Positions 11,176 to 19,870 of a stretch of DNA of 64,000 nucleotides are shown here, piece by piece (position 1 is the stretch's first letter; each line of letters starts with the position of its first letter). Location: positions 497,239-561,238 of the forward strand of contig NZ_LSOF01000005.1 of assembly GCF_001592875.1 (NCBI RefSeq), given 5' to 3'. The stretch is from Pseudomonas sp. BMS12 (GTDB lineage Bacteria > Pseudomonadota > Gammaproteobacteria > Pseudomonadales > Pseudomonadaceae). A program made the translations under genes and the position numbers. The notes beneath the pieces were generated by a model that had not been told where the DNA came from, ran no database searches, and saw only the letters and a list, made by a program, of their open reading frames with translations.

Positions 11176-12147
11176 TCAACGCAACGCAGGCCCCTGAAAC
11201 CCCATCCACATGGCCAGACGCTCGGCCACGCTGGCCCCGAGCTTCTTGGTAAAGCGATCCAGAGGACTCTCCTCGCGGGTGTAATCGACGATCGTCTTGG
11301 CGCCAATCACCTCGCGCGCCACGTAGCTACTGCTGCCCAGCGCATCGACCAGCCCCAGCTGCAGCGCCTGCTCACCGGACCAGATCAATCCGGAAAACAA
11401 CTCCGGATGACCATCCACCTTGAGCCGCTCGCCGCGCCCGCGCTTCACGCTATCGATGAACTGCTGGTGCGTGGTTTTCAGCACACCCTGCCAGAAGCGA
11501 GTCTCCTCCTCCTTGGGCGGCTGGAACGGATCGAGGAACGCCTTGTGCTCACCAGAGGTATAGACACGGCGATCCACGCCGACCTTCTCCATGACACCCA
11601 CGAAACCGAAAGTCGCCGCCGTCACACCGATGGAACCTACCAGACTAGCCTTGTCGGCATAGATTTCGTCGGCCGCGCTGGCAATGTAGTAGGCGCCGGA
11701 AGCCCCCAGATCACTGATCACCGCATAGACCTTGGTGTCCGGATACTCGCCGCGCAGGCGCTTGATCTCGTCATAGATGTAGCCGGACTGCACCGGACTG
11801 CCGCCCGGACTGTTGATACGCAGGATGATGCCTTTGGTTTTCTCATCCTCGAATGCCGCGCGCAGACCACTGACGATATTGTCGGCACTGGCCTCCTCGT
11901 CCGCCATGATCATGCCGCGCACCTCGATCAGCGCCGTATGGCTTTCAGCCACGGAAGCCGACTTGCCCAGCTTCATCAGCGGACTGAACAGCGCAAGCGC
12001 ACCAAACAGGTAAATGAACGCCAGCAACTTGAAGAAAATACCCCAGCGTCGCGCCCGACGCTGCTCGACCACGCCAGCCTGCAGGGTCTTCTCCAGCAAC
12101 TTCCAGGCTTTATCATCGCCAGCCGACGCTTTCCATTCATCCGACAT
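11176..12147 (-). CDS. sppA: Signal peptide peptidase SppA (S49 family, single domain)
   Basis: The protein is 323 aa starting [12 protein letters not shown] at the ATG at 12147; the longer in-frame reading overlaps the HAD gene. A cytoplasmic N-terminal segment precedes one membrane helix (about residues 31-53, IFFKLLAFIYLFGALAL). The S49 protease core has LRINSPGGSPVQSG and DLGASGAYYIASAADEIYAD with the catalytic Ser, followed by the SIGV segment. At 323 aa it is the short, single-domain form. It degrades cleaved signal peptides in the inner membrane. It overlaps the HAD gene by 11 bp. Confidence 0.92.
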   Translation of the reverse strand: MSDEWKASAGDDKAWKLLEKTLQAGVVEQRRARRWGIFFKLLAFIYLFGALALFSPLMKLGKSASVAESHTALIEVRGMIMADEEASADNIVSGLRAAFEDEKTKGIILRINSPGGSPVQSGYIYDEIKRLRGEYPDTKVYAVISDLGASGAYYIASAADEIYADKASLVGSIGVTAATFGFVGVMEKVGVDRRVYTSGEHKAFLDPFQPPKEEETRFWQGVLKTTHQQFIDSVKRGRGERLKVDGHPELFSGLIWSGEQALQLGLVDALGSSSYVAREVIGAKTIVDYTREESPLDRFTKKLGASVAERLAMWMGFQGPALR

Positions 12148-12832
12148 ACGCACCCACCTCAACCGTTCCAACGGGAGCGCGCCCTTCCAGCCAGGCACGC
12201 AGTTCGCAAAATTCATTGATCGCCAAACGCGGCCGATGGGCAAGCAGACTCTCAAGCGGCTGCGCACCAAAGCCCACCGCAACCGAATCCACCGCCGCAT
12301 TGCGCGCCATCAGCAGATCGAAGGAAGAATCGCCCACCATCAGCGCCCGCTCTGCCGGCACCGCACAGTGCGCCATGATCTCATGCAGCATACGCGGGTG
12401 CGGCTTGCTCGCCGTCTCGTCGGCACAACGAGTAACGTCGAAGAACTCGAGCCAGCCACGCCCCTCCAGCACTCGCTGCAAGCCGCGCCGAGTCTTGCCG
12501 GTAGCCACCGCCAACCTGTAACCCTGCTCGCGAAACGCGACCAACGACTCCTCGACACCCGGAAACAATGCCGACGGCTCACGCTCCAGCGCCAGATAGT
12601 GCTCACCATAGCCGTCACGAAGGCGTGCGATAAGCACCTCGTCGCTCAGGTCCGGGTAAAGCACCTGAATCGCTTCCGGCAACCCCAGACCAATGATGCC
12701 CTTGATCGCCTCATCGGTAAGCGGCGACAAACCGCAGGAGCCTGCAGCACGATGCATGGACTCGACGATCCGACCTATCGAGTCGACCAGCGTGCCGTCC
12801 CAATCGAAGATCAACAGCTGATAATCAGGCAC
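12137..12832 (-). CDS. HAD superfamily hydrolase (phosphoglycolate phosphatase-like)
   Basis: The protein is 231 aa from a GTG at 12832 that overlaps the rluC stop. [12 protein letters not shown] is HAD motif [12 protein letters not shown] motif II, the ASKPHP lysine motif III, and [15 protein letters not shown] motif IV. The helical cap between motifs I and II places it in the beta-phosphoglucomutase/phosphoglycolate phosphatase subfamily, but the substrate cannot be read from sequence. It lies in a three-gene rluC-HAD-sppA run with overlapping ends. Confidence 0.88.
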   Translation of the reverse strand: MPDYQLLIFDWDGTLVDSIGRIVESMHRAAGSCGLSPLTDEAIKGIIGLGLPEAIQVLYPDLSDEVLIARLRDGYGEHYLALEREPSALFPGVEESLVAFREQGYRLAVATGKTRRGLQRVLEGRGWLEFFDVTRCADETASKPHPRMLHEIMAHCAVPAERALMVGDSSFDLLMARNAAVDSVAVGFGAQPLESLLAHRPRLAINEFCELRAWLEGRAPVGTVEVGAYVG

Positions 12833-13778
12833 CCATGCGCTCCAGAGTCTGCTCCCACATCGCATCGACGGGCGCCTGCAGCTCCAGGAACTGCCCATCA
12901 GGCAGCTCGATCTTCAGCGCGTACGCATGCAGGAATAGACGCTTACCCCCCAACTCACGCACCTCGCGACTGAATTCTTCATCGCCATACTTGCTGTCAC
13001 CCGCGATGGAGTGCCCTGCATGCTTGGCATGCACGCGGATCTGGTGAGTACGCCCGGTGATGGGGCTGGCCTCGACCAAGGTGGCAAACTCACCGAAGCG
13101 GCGCAGCACGCGAAACTCGGTAAGCGCCTCCTTGCCCTCGGGGTTGACCTCGACCATCCGCTCGCCGGAGCGCAGATTGTTCTTCAGCAATGGCGCCGCC
13201 ACCTTCTTCTTCGAGGTCGGCCAGCTACCACGCACCAGCGCCATGTAACGCTTGTCCACGCCATCGCCGCGCAGCGCCTCGTGCAGATGACGCAGCATGC
13301 TGCGCTTCTTGGCGATCATCAGCAGCCCCGAAGTATCGCGATCCAGACGATGCACCAACTCGATATCCTTGGCATCCGGACGCAGCTGGCGAAAAGCCTC
13401 GATCACGCCGTAATTGAGACCACTCCCCCCATGCACGGCGATACCGGCCGGCTTGTTCAGCACGATCAGCGCCTTGTCCTCATAGACAATAGCTGCCTCC
13501 AGGCGCTCCAGCAGGCTTGAGGCCAGCGGCGCAGGCTCGTCACGCTCGGCCAGACGCAGCGGCGGCACGCGCACGATGTCGCCAGCCTGCAGCTTGTATT
13601 CGGGCTTGATGCGCCCTTTATTCACCCGCACCTCGCCCTTGCGCAGAATGCGATAGATGAGGGTTTTCGGCACACCTTTGAGCTGGGTGCGGAGGAAGTT
13701 GTCGATGCGCTGGCCGGCAAGCTCAGGCGCGACCTCAAGCAGCTGAACGCCGGAGGTCGGGGAGGCAGGAGTAGTCAT
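12825..13778 (-). CDS. rluC: 23S rRNA pseudouridine(955/2504/2580) synthase RluC
   Basis: The protein is 317 aa from the ATG at 13778 ([12 protein letters not shown]); an ATG four codons upstream at 13790 is an alternative, and neither has a strong ribosome site. An N-terminal S4 RNA-binding domain ([12 protein letters not shown] to [18 protein letters not shown]) precedes the pseudouridine synthase domain with the catalytic Asp in [13 protein letters not shown]. Divergent transcription from rne, separated by a long leader, is the arrangement seen across gammaproteobacteria. Confidence 0.95.
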   Translation of the reverse strand: MTTPASPTSGVQLLEVAPELAGQRIDNFLRTQLKGVPKTLIYRILRKGEVRVNKGRIKPEYKLQAGDIVRVPPLRLAERDEPAPLASSLLERLEAAIVYEDKALIVLNKPAGIAVHGGSGLNYGVIEAFRQLRPDAKDIELVHRLDRDTSGLLMIAKKRSMLRHLHEALRGDGVDKRYMALVRGSWPTSKKKVAAPLLKNNLRSGERMVEVNPEGKEALTEFRVLRRFGEFATLVEASPITGRTHQIRVHAKHAGHSIAGDSKYGDEEFSREVRELGGKRLFLHAYALKIELPDGQFLELQAPVDAMWEQTLERMGA

Positions 13779-14366
13779 GGCGGCGATCATAACAATTTTT
13801 TATGGAATTGAAGCACTTAATCATTGCTGCTATAGTCGCGAACGCCGCCAAAAGCGGCCCGGTCAGCGGATGATCGACATCCATGCCATCCCTGCCGAGC
13901 GCAACCCATTCAGGACGTAAGGCCGTCCGACGGAACTCTCGCCGCACAGAGCGCGATGAATTCCGGAAACAAAGCCTTGAGCCAACGAGCCTGCCGCGAG
14001 ATCGCCAACCAGGCTCGACAGACGCGCAGGCCTAGCCTGCGATAATGCAAACCCGCTGCAGATACTGCGAGCGGCACCCGATTTCAGCGATACGTGTAGG
14101 GTGGAGATGCACAACCGTCGAACTGCGTAGCTACAGGCATTACCAAGACGCTTCACATTCGTCCGCAGCGAACGGTTGATTCCTCCCCTGACTGAGTGCT
14201 TCTGTCACCACAGCAAACAGGAGCGTTGTCGCGGTACAGGCCCCACTGGCCAAACCGCTAGACACCAGAGTGATTTACGACCACTCCGGGCGCACCCTGA
14301 CACCGACCGTGAGAGTCGTGTGTGCCAAACGCCGTTTCCGCAAGCCCCGGAAACCATTGGTACAAC
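13779..14366 (+). promoter_or_regulatory. rluC-rne intergenic region with long rne leader
   Basis: This 588-bp gap has no credible gene. In the family, rne mRNA carries a long structured 5' leader through which RNase E limits its own synthesis. Here the clearest element is a hairpin at 14334-14354 (GTTTCCG and CGGAAAC, 7-nt loop) ending 12 nt before the start codon, where it could mask the ribosome site. No E. coli-like hp2 element could be assigned by eye. Confidence 0.55.
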
Positions 14367-17351
14367 ATGAAAAGAATGCTGATCAACGCAACTCAGCCCG
14401 AAGAGTTGCGTGTCGCCCTGGTAGACGGCCAGAAGCTCTATGACCTGGACATCGAGTCCGGCGCCCGCGAGCAGAAGAAGGCCAACATCTATAAAGGCCG
14501 CATCACCCGCGTCGAACCCAGCCTCGAAGCCGCCTTCGTCGACTTCGGCGCCGAGCGCCACGGCTTTCTGCCCCTGAAAGAAATCTCCCGCGAATACTTC
14601 AGCAAGTCGCCAGAAGGCGGCCGCGTCAACATCAAGGAAGTGCTCAAGGAAGGCCTGGAAGTCATCGTCCAGGTCGAGAAGGAAGAACGTGGCAACAAGG
14701 GCGCAGCCCTGACCACCTTCATCAGTCTCGCTGGTCGCTACCTGGTACTGATGCCGAACAACCCGCGTGCCGGTGGCATCTCCCGTCGCATCGAAGGCGA
14801 AGAGCGCAACGAACTGCGTGAAGCGCTGAACGGCCTCAATGCCCCGGGCGACATGGGCCTGATCGTGCGCACCGCCGGCCTCGGCCGCTCCAGTGAAGAA
14901 CTGCAACTCGACCTGGATTACCTGGTACAGCTGTGGACCGCGATCAAGGATGCCTCCAAGGATCGCGCCGCGCCCTTCCTGATCTACCAGGAATCCAACG
15001 TCATCATCCGCGCCATTCGCGACTACCTGCGCCAGGACATCGGCGAAGTGCTGGTGGACAGCGTCGAAGCCCAGGAAGAAGCCCTGGCCTTCATCCAGCA
15101 GGTCATGCCGCAGTACGCCAGCAAGATCAAGCTGTACGAAGACAGCGTGCCGCTGTTCAACCGCTTCCAGATCGAAAGCCAGATCGAAACCGCCTTCCAG
15201 CGCGAAGTGAAGCTGCCGTCCGGCGGTTCCATCGTCATCGACCCGACCGAAGCCCTGGTGTCCATCGACATCAACTCGGCGCGCGCCACCAAAGGCGGCG
15301 ACATCGAAGAAACCGCCCTGCAGACCAACCTGGAAGCGGCCGAGGAAATCGCCCGCCAGCTGCGCCTGCGCGACATCGGCGGCCTGATCGTCATCGACTT
15401 CATCGACATGACCCCGGCCAAGAACCAGCGCGCCGTGGAAGAAAAAGTCCGCGAAGCCCTGGAAGCCGACCGTGCCCGCGTTCAGGTCGGCCGCATCTCG
15501 CGCTTCGGCCTGCTGGAAATGTCCCGCCAGCGCCTGCGTCCGTCCCTCGGCGAGACCAGCGGCATCGTCTGCCCGCGCTGCAACGGCCAAGGCATCATCC
15601 GCGACGTCGAATCGCTGTCGCTGGCCATTCTGCGCCTGATCGAAGAAGAAGCCCTGAAGGACCGCACCGCCGAAGTCCGCGCCCAGGTGCCGATCCCGGT
15701 TGCCGCCTTCCTGCTCAACGAGAAGCGCAACAGCATCACCAAGATCGAGCTGCGCACCCGCGCTCGCATCATCATCCTGCCGAACGATCATCTGGAGACC
15801 CCGCACTTCGAAGTGCAGCGTCTGCGCGATGACAGCCCGGAAGTGATGACCGGCCAATCCAGCTATGAAATGGCCGCCACTGAAGTTGAAGATGCCCAGC
15901 CGGTCAGCGCCACCCGCACCCTGGTCCGCCAGGAAGCCGCACTGAAAACCACACCGCCGCGCCCGGCCGCACCGACTCCGGCTGCCCCGCTGGCGCCTGC
16001 CGCCCCCACGCCGCAACCGAGCCTGTTCAAGGGTCTGGTCAAGTCGCTGGTGAGCATCTTCGCCGGCAAGGAAGAAGAACAGCAGCAGCCGGTTGTCGAG
16101 GCCAAGCCTGCCGAGCGCAAGCCGCGCAATGATGAACGCCGTGGTGGCCGCCAGCAGAACCGCCGCGACGGTCGTGGCAACCGTGACCGCAGTGAGCGTG
16201 GCGAACGTGCCGAGCGCGAAGAGCGCAAACCTCGCGAGGAACGCCAGCCACGCGAAGCCCGCGAGCCGCGTGAAGAACGTCAACCGCGTGAAGCCCGTGA
16301 GCCGCGCGAAGAGCGCCAGCCGCGTGGCGAAGGCCAGGAAAACCGTCGCGAGCGCCAGCCGCGCGAAGGCCGCGAGCCGCGCGATGAGCGTCGCCGTGAA
16401 CTGCGTGAACCGTTGGATGGTGCCACCACCGAAAGCCGTGAGCAGAACGCCGAGCGCAAACCGCGCGAAGAGCGCCAGCCGCGCCCGCCACGCGAGGAGC
16501 GCCAACCGCGCGCCGAGCTGAACGCCGAACCGGCCGAAGAAGCACTGGAAAACGTCGAACAGCAGGAAGATGGCCAGGAAACCAACGAAGGTGGCGATCG
16601 TCCACGTCGTCGCTCCCGTGGCCAGCGTCGTCGCAGCAACCGCCGCGAGCGCCTGCGCGATGCCGACGGCAACCCGATTGCCGAGGAAGGTGAAGAGGCC
16701 GCTGAAGAGGCGACCGAAGGCGCCACCACCACTTCGGCGGAAAGTGCTGCTGTCGCCGCTGTAGCCGCTCTGACTGCTGCCAGCGAAGAGCCTCAGGCCC
16801 AGCCAGAGCCGACCCCAGCTAGCCCTGCGCCCGAAGCTGAGACCGTGGAGGCAGCCGCCCCTGCCGAAGCTGTTGAACCCGCCGCCCCGGCCGTACAGGC
16901 CCCGGTAGAGCAAGCTCAGCAGGTGGAAGCGCCTGTGGTTGAAGCTGCAGTCGAGCAAGCGCCGGCAGCGCCCGTGGTCGTGGAAGAAGCCGCGCCAGCA
17001 CCAGCTCCGGCCGCCGCCCCCGCAGTTGCAGCCACCAGCAGTGGCCGCGCGCCCAACGACCCACGCGAGGTGCGTCGCCGCAAGCAGGAAGCCGCACGCC
17101 TGGCCGCCGCAGCCGCGGCTCAGGCCGAGCAAGCAGCCGTAGCCGAGGTCGTCGAGCAGCCTGTCGTGCAGGAAGCCGCACCTGTTGAGGCAGCAGCCGA
17201 ACCAACCCCTGCGCCTGAAGCCGAAGCAGTAGAAGCCGCAGCGACTAGCAGCGAGCCGGTGGCACAACCCGCCGCCGAGGCCGAGGCTGAACAGGCTTCG
17301 ACTCCAGCCACCCAGCCGGTGGAAGAGGAAGAGGCCAAGCCGCAGGTCTGA
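14367..17351 (+). CDS. rne: Ribonuclease E
   Basis: The protein is 994 aa starting [18 protein letters not shown]. The catalytic half (about 1-500) has the S1 domain, the DNase I-like domain with [15 protein letters not shown] and VIDFIDM metal ligands, and the Zn-link CPRC at residues 402-405. The C-terminal half (about 530-994) is disordered: an Arg/Glu/Pro/Gln-rich segment around residues 620-720 contains tandem variants of REEROPRE-like units (for example [12 protein letters not shown] repeated), followed by an Ala/Pro/Glu-rich tail. This half would scaffold the degradosome and bind RNA and membrane. It starts mRNA decay and processes rRNA and tRNA. A strong terminator follows. Confidence 0.97.
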   Translation: MKRMLINATQPEELRVALVDGQKLYDLDIESGAREQKKANIYKGRITRVEPSLEAAFVDFGAERHGFLPLKEISREYFSKSPEGGRVNIKEVLKEGLEVIVQVEKEERGNKGAALTTFISLAGRYLVLMPNNPRAGGISRRIEGEERNELREALNGLNAPGDMGLIVRTAGLGRSSEELQLDLDYLVQLWTAIKDASKDRAAPFLIYQESNVIIRAIRDYLRQDIGEVLVDSVEAQEEALAFIQQVMPQYASKIKLYEDSVPLFNRFQIESQIETAFQREVKLPSGGSIVIDPTEALVSIDINSARATKGGDIEETALQTNLEAAEEIARQLRLRDIGGLIVIDFIDMTPAKNQRAVEEKVREALEADRARVQVGRISRFGLLEMSRQRLRPSLGETSGIVCPRCNGQGIIRDVESLSLAILRLIEEEALKDRTAEVRAQVPIPVAAFLLNEKRNSITKIELRTRARIIILPNDHLETPHFEVQRLRDDSPEVMTGQSSYEMAATEVEDAQPVSATRTLVRQEAALKTTPPRPAAPTPAAPLAPAAPTPQPSLFKGLVKSLVSIFAGKEEEQQQPVVEAKPAERKPRNDERRGGRQQNRRDGRGNRDRSERGERAEREERKPREERQPREAREPREERQPREAREPREERQPRGEGQENRRERQPREGREPRDERRRELREPLDGATTESREQNAERKPREERQPRPPREERQPRAELNAEPAEEALENVEQQEDGQETNEGGDRPRRRSRGQRRRSNRRERLRDADGNPIAEEGEEAAEEATEGATTTSAESAAVAAVAALTAASEEPQAQPEPTPASPAPEAETVEAAAPAEAVEPAAPAVQAPVEQAQQVEAPVVEAAVEQAPAAPVVVEEAAPAPAPAAAPAVAATSSGRAPNDPREVRRRKQEAARLAAAAAAQAEQAAVAEVVEQPVVQEAAPVEAAAEPTPAPEAEAVEAAATSSEPVAQPAAEAEAEQASTPATQPVEEEEAKPQV

Positions 17352-17370
17352 GCCTGAGGCGACAAACCAA

Positions 17371-17398
17371 AAGGGGATGCTCAGGCATCCCCTTTTTC
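17371..17398 (+). terminator. rne terminator
   Basis: A 10-bp perfect stem (AAGGGGATGC and GCATCCCCTT, TCAG loop) followed by TTTCTTT lies 19 bp after the rne stop. Confidence 0.88.
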
Positions 17399-17486
17399 TT
17401 TGCCGCGGGAAACTTGAACTCCCCGCACGCCGCGCCTAGGTTTGTCCTGTCGGCCCGGCATGCGGGCCTCGAATGGAGCTCTCTGC

Positions 17487-17696
17487 ATGAAGCATTTCCT
17501 TCTCGCCGCCTTTGCCCTGCTTGCCCTGGCCGGTTGCGCCACCGAGTACATCATCACCACCACCGACGGGCAGATGCTCACCACAGCCGACAAGCCCGAA
17601 CTGGATGAAGACACCGGCATGATCGAGTTCGAAGACAGCGAGGGGCGCAAACAGCAGATTCCGCAGGCCAACGTGAAACAGATGCTGGAACGCTGA
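17487..17696 (+). CDS. YgdI/YgdR family small lipoprotein
   Basis: The protein is 69 aa from the ATG at 17487. A short signal peptide ends in a lipobox (LLALAGC, Cys at residue 16), followed by the small beta-rich domain starting TEYIITTTDGQMLTT, characteristic of YgdI/YgdR (DUF903). Such proteins are abundant envelope lipoproteins of unknown function. It is a single-gene unit between two terminators. Confidence 0.85.
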   Translation: MKHFLLAAFALLALAGCATEYIITTTDGQMLTTADKPELDEDTGMIEFEDSEGRKQQIPQANVKQMLER

Positions 17697-17716
17697 AAGC
17701 TGCAACCGCGAAGACC

Positions 17717-17738
17717 AAACCCCGCCAATGCGGGGTTT
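17717..17738 (+). terminator. Terminator after the YgdI/YgdR lipoprotein
   Basis: AAACCCCGC and GCGGGGTTT form a 9-bp perfect stem around a 4-nt loop, followed by a T-rich stretch TTTTGTTTT. Confidence 0.88.
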
Positions 17739-17746
17739 TGTTTTAC

Positions 17747-17762
17747 TGGCACATCGCTTGCT
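17747..17762 (+). promoter_or_regulatory. Sigma-54 promoter of nasST
   Basis: TGGCAC-ATCGC-TTGCT matches the sigma-54 consensus, with the invariant GG (17748-17749) and GC (17760-17761) exactly 10 nt apart. It predicts a transcript start near 17773, just before the antitermination leader of nasS. Confidence 0.75.
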
Positions 17763-17784
17763 TTACCGTCTGTAGCAGAACCCA

Positions 17785-17820
17785 CTCCAACGGCGGAGCC
17801 GGTTCATAGACAATGGCGTC
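17785..17820 (+). promoter_or_regulatory. ANTAR-type two-hairpin RNA motif in the nasS leader
   Basis: P1 is CTCC-AACGGC-GGAG (17785-17798): a hairpin with a six-nucleotide loop having A at position 1 and G at position 4, the hallmark of ANTAR-bound RNAs. P2 is GAC-AATGGC-GTC (17809-17820), again a hexaloop with A1 and G4. The 3' half of P2 is also the start of the terminator arm, so P2 and the terminator exclude each other. NasT encoded downstream is the obvious binder, which would make this an autoregulatory leader. The P2 stem is only 3 bp by eye. Confidence 0.65.
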
Positions 17821-17865
17821 GTTTCCAGCTACCCGCTTAAGCGGTAGCCGGGGCGGCGCCTTTTT
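17815..17865 (+). terminator. Leader terminator upstream of nasS
   Basis: GGCGTCG (17815-17821) pairs with CGGCGCC (17854-17860). The stem continues inward through TTCC with GGGG and GCTACC with GGTAGC, and TTTTT follows. It overlaps P2 of the ANTAR motif, giving an antiterminator/terminator switch 22 nt before nasS. Confidence 0.72.
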
Positions 17866-17881
17866 GTTCAACGGCGGAACA
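17865..17881 (+). promoter_or_regulatory. Third AACGGC hairpin at the nasS ribosome-binding region
   Basis: TGTTC and GAACA form a 5-bp stem around AACGGCG, ending 5 nt before the nasS ATG and covering its purine-rich ribosome site. The nonamer CAACGGCGG here is the same as in P1 of the nasS leader and of the nrtA leader. Confidence 0.4.
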
Positions 17882-17886
17882 AGCAC

Positions 17887-19098
17887 ATGACCGACAGCAG
17901 CACCTCCAAACACGACGCCCTGGCCTGGGTCGCCGGCAGCGACGCACCAGAGAAGAGCGCACTCAACCTGGGCTTCATGGCCCTCACCGACTCCGCCTCA
18001 CTGATAGTCGCCGCCACTCAGGGCTTCGCCCAGCCGTACGGCCTGAGCCTCAACCTGCAGCGGCAGACTTCCTGGGCAGGCCTGCGCGACCGCCTGCTGA
18101 GCGGCGAGCTGGACGCAGCGCAGACACTGTATGGCCAGGTCTACGGCATTCACCTGGGTATCGGCGGCCCCGCTACCGAGATGGCCATCCTCATGGGGCT
18201 GAACCAGAACGGCCAGGCCATCAACCTGTCGGAACCGCTCAAGCGAGTGGGCGTGACCACTGCCGAGGCACTCGCCGCACGCGTGCGCCAAGGCGGTGCA
18301 AAACTCACCTTCGCCCAGACCTTCCCCACCGGCACCCACGCCATGTGGCTGTATTACTGGCTGGCGGCCCAGGGCATTCACCCGCTGGAGGACGTCAACA
18401 CCGTGGTGGTGCCACCGTCGCAGATGGTCACCCACCTGCGCGCCGGGCGCATCGATGGCTTCTGCGCCGGCGGCCCCTGGGGCGCCCTGGCGGTTGATGA
18501 GGAACAGGGCTTCACCCTGGCCACCAGCCAGATGATCTGGGCCGATCACCCGGAAAAGGTGCTGGGGGTCACTCGTGAGTTCGTCGAGCAATACCCCAAT
18601 ACCGCACGCGCCCTGACCATGGCCGTGCTGGAAGCCAGCCGCTTCATCGACGAAAGCGAGGAAAACCGCCGCAGCACTGCCCAGTTGATCAGCAGCAGCG
18701 AGTATGTCGATGCGCCGCTGTCGGCCATCCAGCCGCGCTTCCTCGGCCAGTACGAGGACGGCCTCGGCCACGCCTGGCTGGACGCCCATCCCCTGCGTTT
18801 CTTCGCCGGCGGCGAGGTGAACATGCCCTGGCTGTCGGACGGTATCTGGTTCATGACCCAGTTCCGCCGCTGGGGCCTGTTGCGCGATGACCCGGACTAC
18901 CTCGCCGTCGCCCGCGACGTACACCAGCTGGAGCTCTATCGTCAGGCCGCAGAAGCCGTTGGTGTCGAGGTGCCGGAGCAACCGATGCGCCGCTCTACCC
19001 TGCTTGATGGCAGTGTCTGGGACGGCAGCGATCCGGCTGCCTATGCCAACAGCTTTGCCATCCACGCGCGCAGCGACCAAACCGCCATCGCCCTGTAA
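17887..19098 (+). CDS. nasS: Nitrate/nitrite sensor NasS (NrtA/CmpA-like, cytoplasmic)
   Basis: The protein is 403 aa and belongs to the NrtA/CmpA nitrate-binding family (LNLGFMALTDSASLIVAATQGFAQ, GIHLGIGGPATEMAILMGLNQNG, CAGGPWGALAVDEEQGF). It has no signal peptide, unlike the transporter protein NrtA at 23.9 kb, so it should act in the cytoplasm. It pairs with nasT 20 bp downstream. In the NasST system of Azotobacter and Pseudomonas, NasS holds NasT inactive until nitrate or nitrite binds. It is preceded by a sigma-54 promoter and a terminator-containing leader. Confidence 0.9.
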   Translation: MTDSSTSKHDALAWVAGSDAPEKSALNLGFMALTDSASLIVAATQGFAQPYGLSLNLQRQTSWAGLRDRLLSGELDAAQTLYGQVYGIHLGIGGPATEMAILMGLNQNGQAINLSEPLKRVGVTTAEALAARVRQGGAKLTFAQTFPTGTHAMWLYYWLAAQGIHPLEDVNTVVVPPSQMVTHLRAGRIDGFCAGGPWGALAVDEEQGFTLATSQMIWADHPEKVLGVTREFVEQYPNTARALTMAVLEASRFIDESEENRRSTAQLISSSEYVDAPLSAIQPRFLGQYEDGLGHAWLDAHPLRFFAGGEVNMPWLSDGIWFMTQFRRWGLLRDDPDYLAVARDVHQLELYRQAAEAVGVEVPEQPMRRSTLLDGSVWDGSDPAAYANSFAIHARSDQTAIAL

Positions 19099-19118
19099 CA
19101 CACCGAGATCACAGCACG

Positions 19119-19697
19119 ATGCTACGCATACTCCTGATCAACGATACCCCGAAGAAGGTCGGCCGCCTGAAGAGCGCGCTGATCGAAGCCGGTTTCGAGG
19201 TGATCGACGAATCCGGGCTGACCATCGACCTGCCCGAGCGAGTCGAGGCCATCCGCCCGGATGTGGTCCTGATCGATACCGAGTCCCCCGGCCGCGACGT
19301 GATGGAACAGGTGGTCCTGGTCAGCCGCGACCAGCCGCGCCCGATCGTCATGTTCACCGACGAACATGATCCACAGGTGATGCGCCAGGCCATCCAGTCC
19401 GGGGTCAGCGCCTACATTGTCGAGGGCATCCATGCCGAACGTCTGCAGCCGATCCTCGACGTGGCCATGGCCCGCTTCGAGAGCGACCAGGCTCTGCGCG
19501 CCCAGCTGCAGGCCCGTGACGCCCAGCTGGCCGAACGCAAACGCATCGAGCTGGCCAAGGGCCTGCTGATGAAGATGAAGAGCTGCAACGAAGAGGACGC
19601 CTACACCCTGATGCGCCGCCAGGCCATGAGCCGTCAGCAGAAACTGATCCAGGTCGCCGAGCAGATCATCGCCATGCACGACATGCTCGGTCCGTGA
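19119..19697 (+). CDS. nasT: ANTAR-domain transcription antiterminator NasT
   Basis: The protein is 192 aa. It has an N-terminal receiver-like domain with Asp53 in VLIDTES but an incomplete acidic pocket, a central coiled segment (about 115-140), then an ANTAR RNA-binding domain (about 138-189) with the diagnostic ERKRIELAKGLLM, C156, EEDAY, LMRRQAM pattern. It binds paired hexaloop hairpins in leader RNA and prevents terminator folding. Its likely targets in this window are the nasS and nrtA leaders. It is co-transcribed with nasS. Confidence 0.92.
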   Translation: MLRILLINDTPKKVGRLKSALIEAGFEVIDESGLTIDLPERVEAIRPDVVLIDTESPGRDVMEQVVLVSRDQPRPIVMFTDEHDPQVMRQAIQSGVSAYIVEGIHAERLQPILDVAMARFESDQALRAQLQARDAQLAERKRIELAKGLLMKMKSCNEEDAYTLMRRQAMSRQQKLIQVAEQIIAMHDMLGP

Positions 19698-19722
19698 GCG
19701 CGGCGCACGGCCGGTGGTGCGC

Positions 19723-19785
19723 AACTGTACCGCCGGCCAACACAACTGTACCGGTCACTCTCGCACCACAACCAAGACTGTTCCG
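19723..19785 (+). promoter_or_regulatory. Three ACTGTA-type repeats upstream of the PLP decarboxylase gene
   Basis: AACTGTACCG occurs at 19723-19732 and 19744-19753, and GACTGTTCCG at 19776-19785. The offsets are 21 and 32 bp, that is two and three helical turns. They lie 85-150 bp before the start codon and look like an array of sites for one DNA-binding protein. The same core (ACTGTA followed by pyrimidines) recurs in front of the MocR-family gene at 49.6 kb. Confidence 0.5.
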
Positions 19786-19870
19786 CTCACACACATCAGC
19801 GCCTGTATCTGCCGGCACCCTGCCGGCTCCGCTAGGGTAAAGCTCTCTTCCACCCTACCGAGCTCACTCC

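Noticed and set aside
14205..17267. A 1020-aa minus-strand open frame opposite rne
   Set aside because: It is the antisense shadow of the GC-rich rne gene; its composition (Phe/Gly/Leu-rich) is an artefact of complementing Glu/Arg/Ala codons, and no ribosome site or domain is present.
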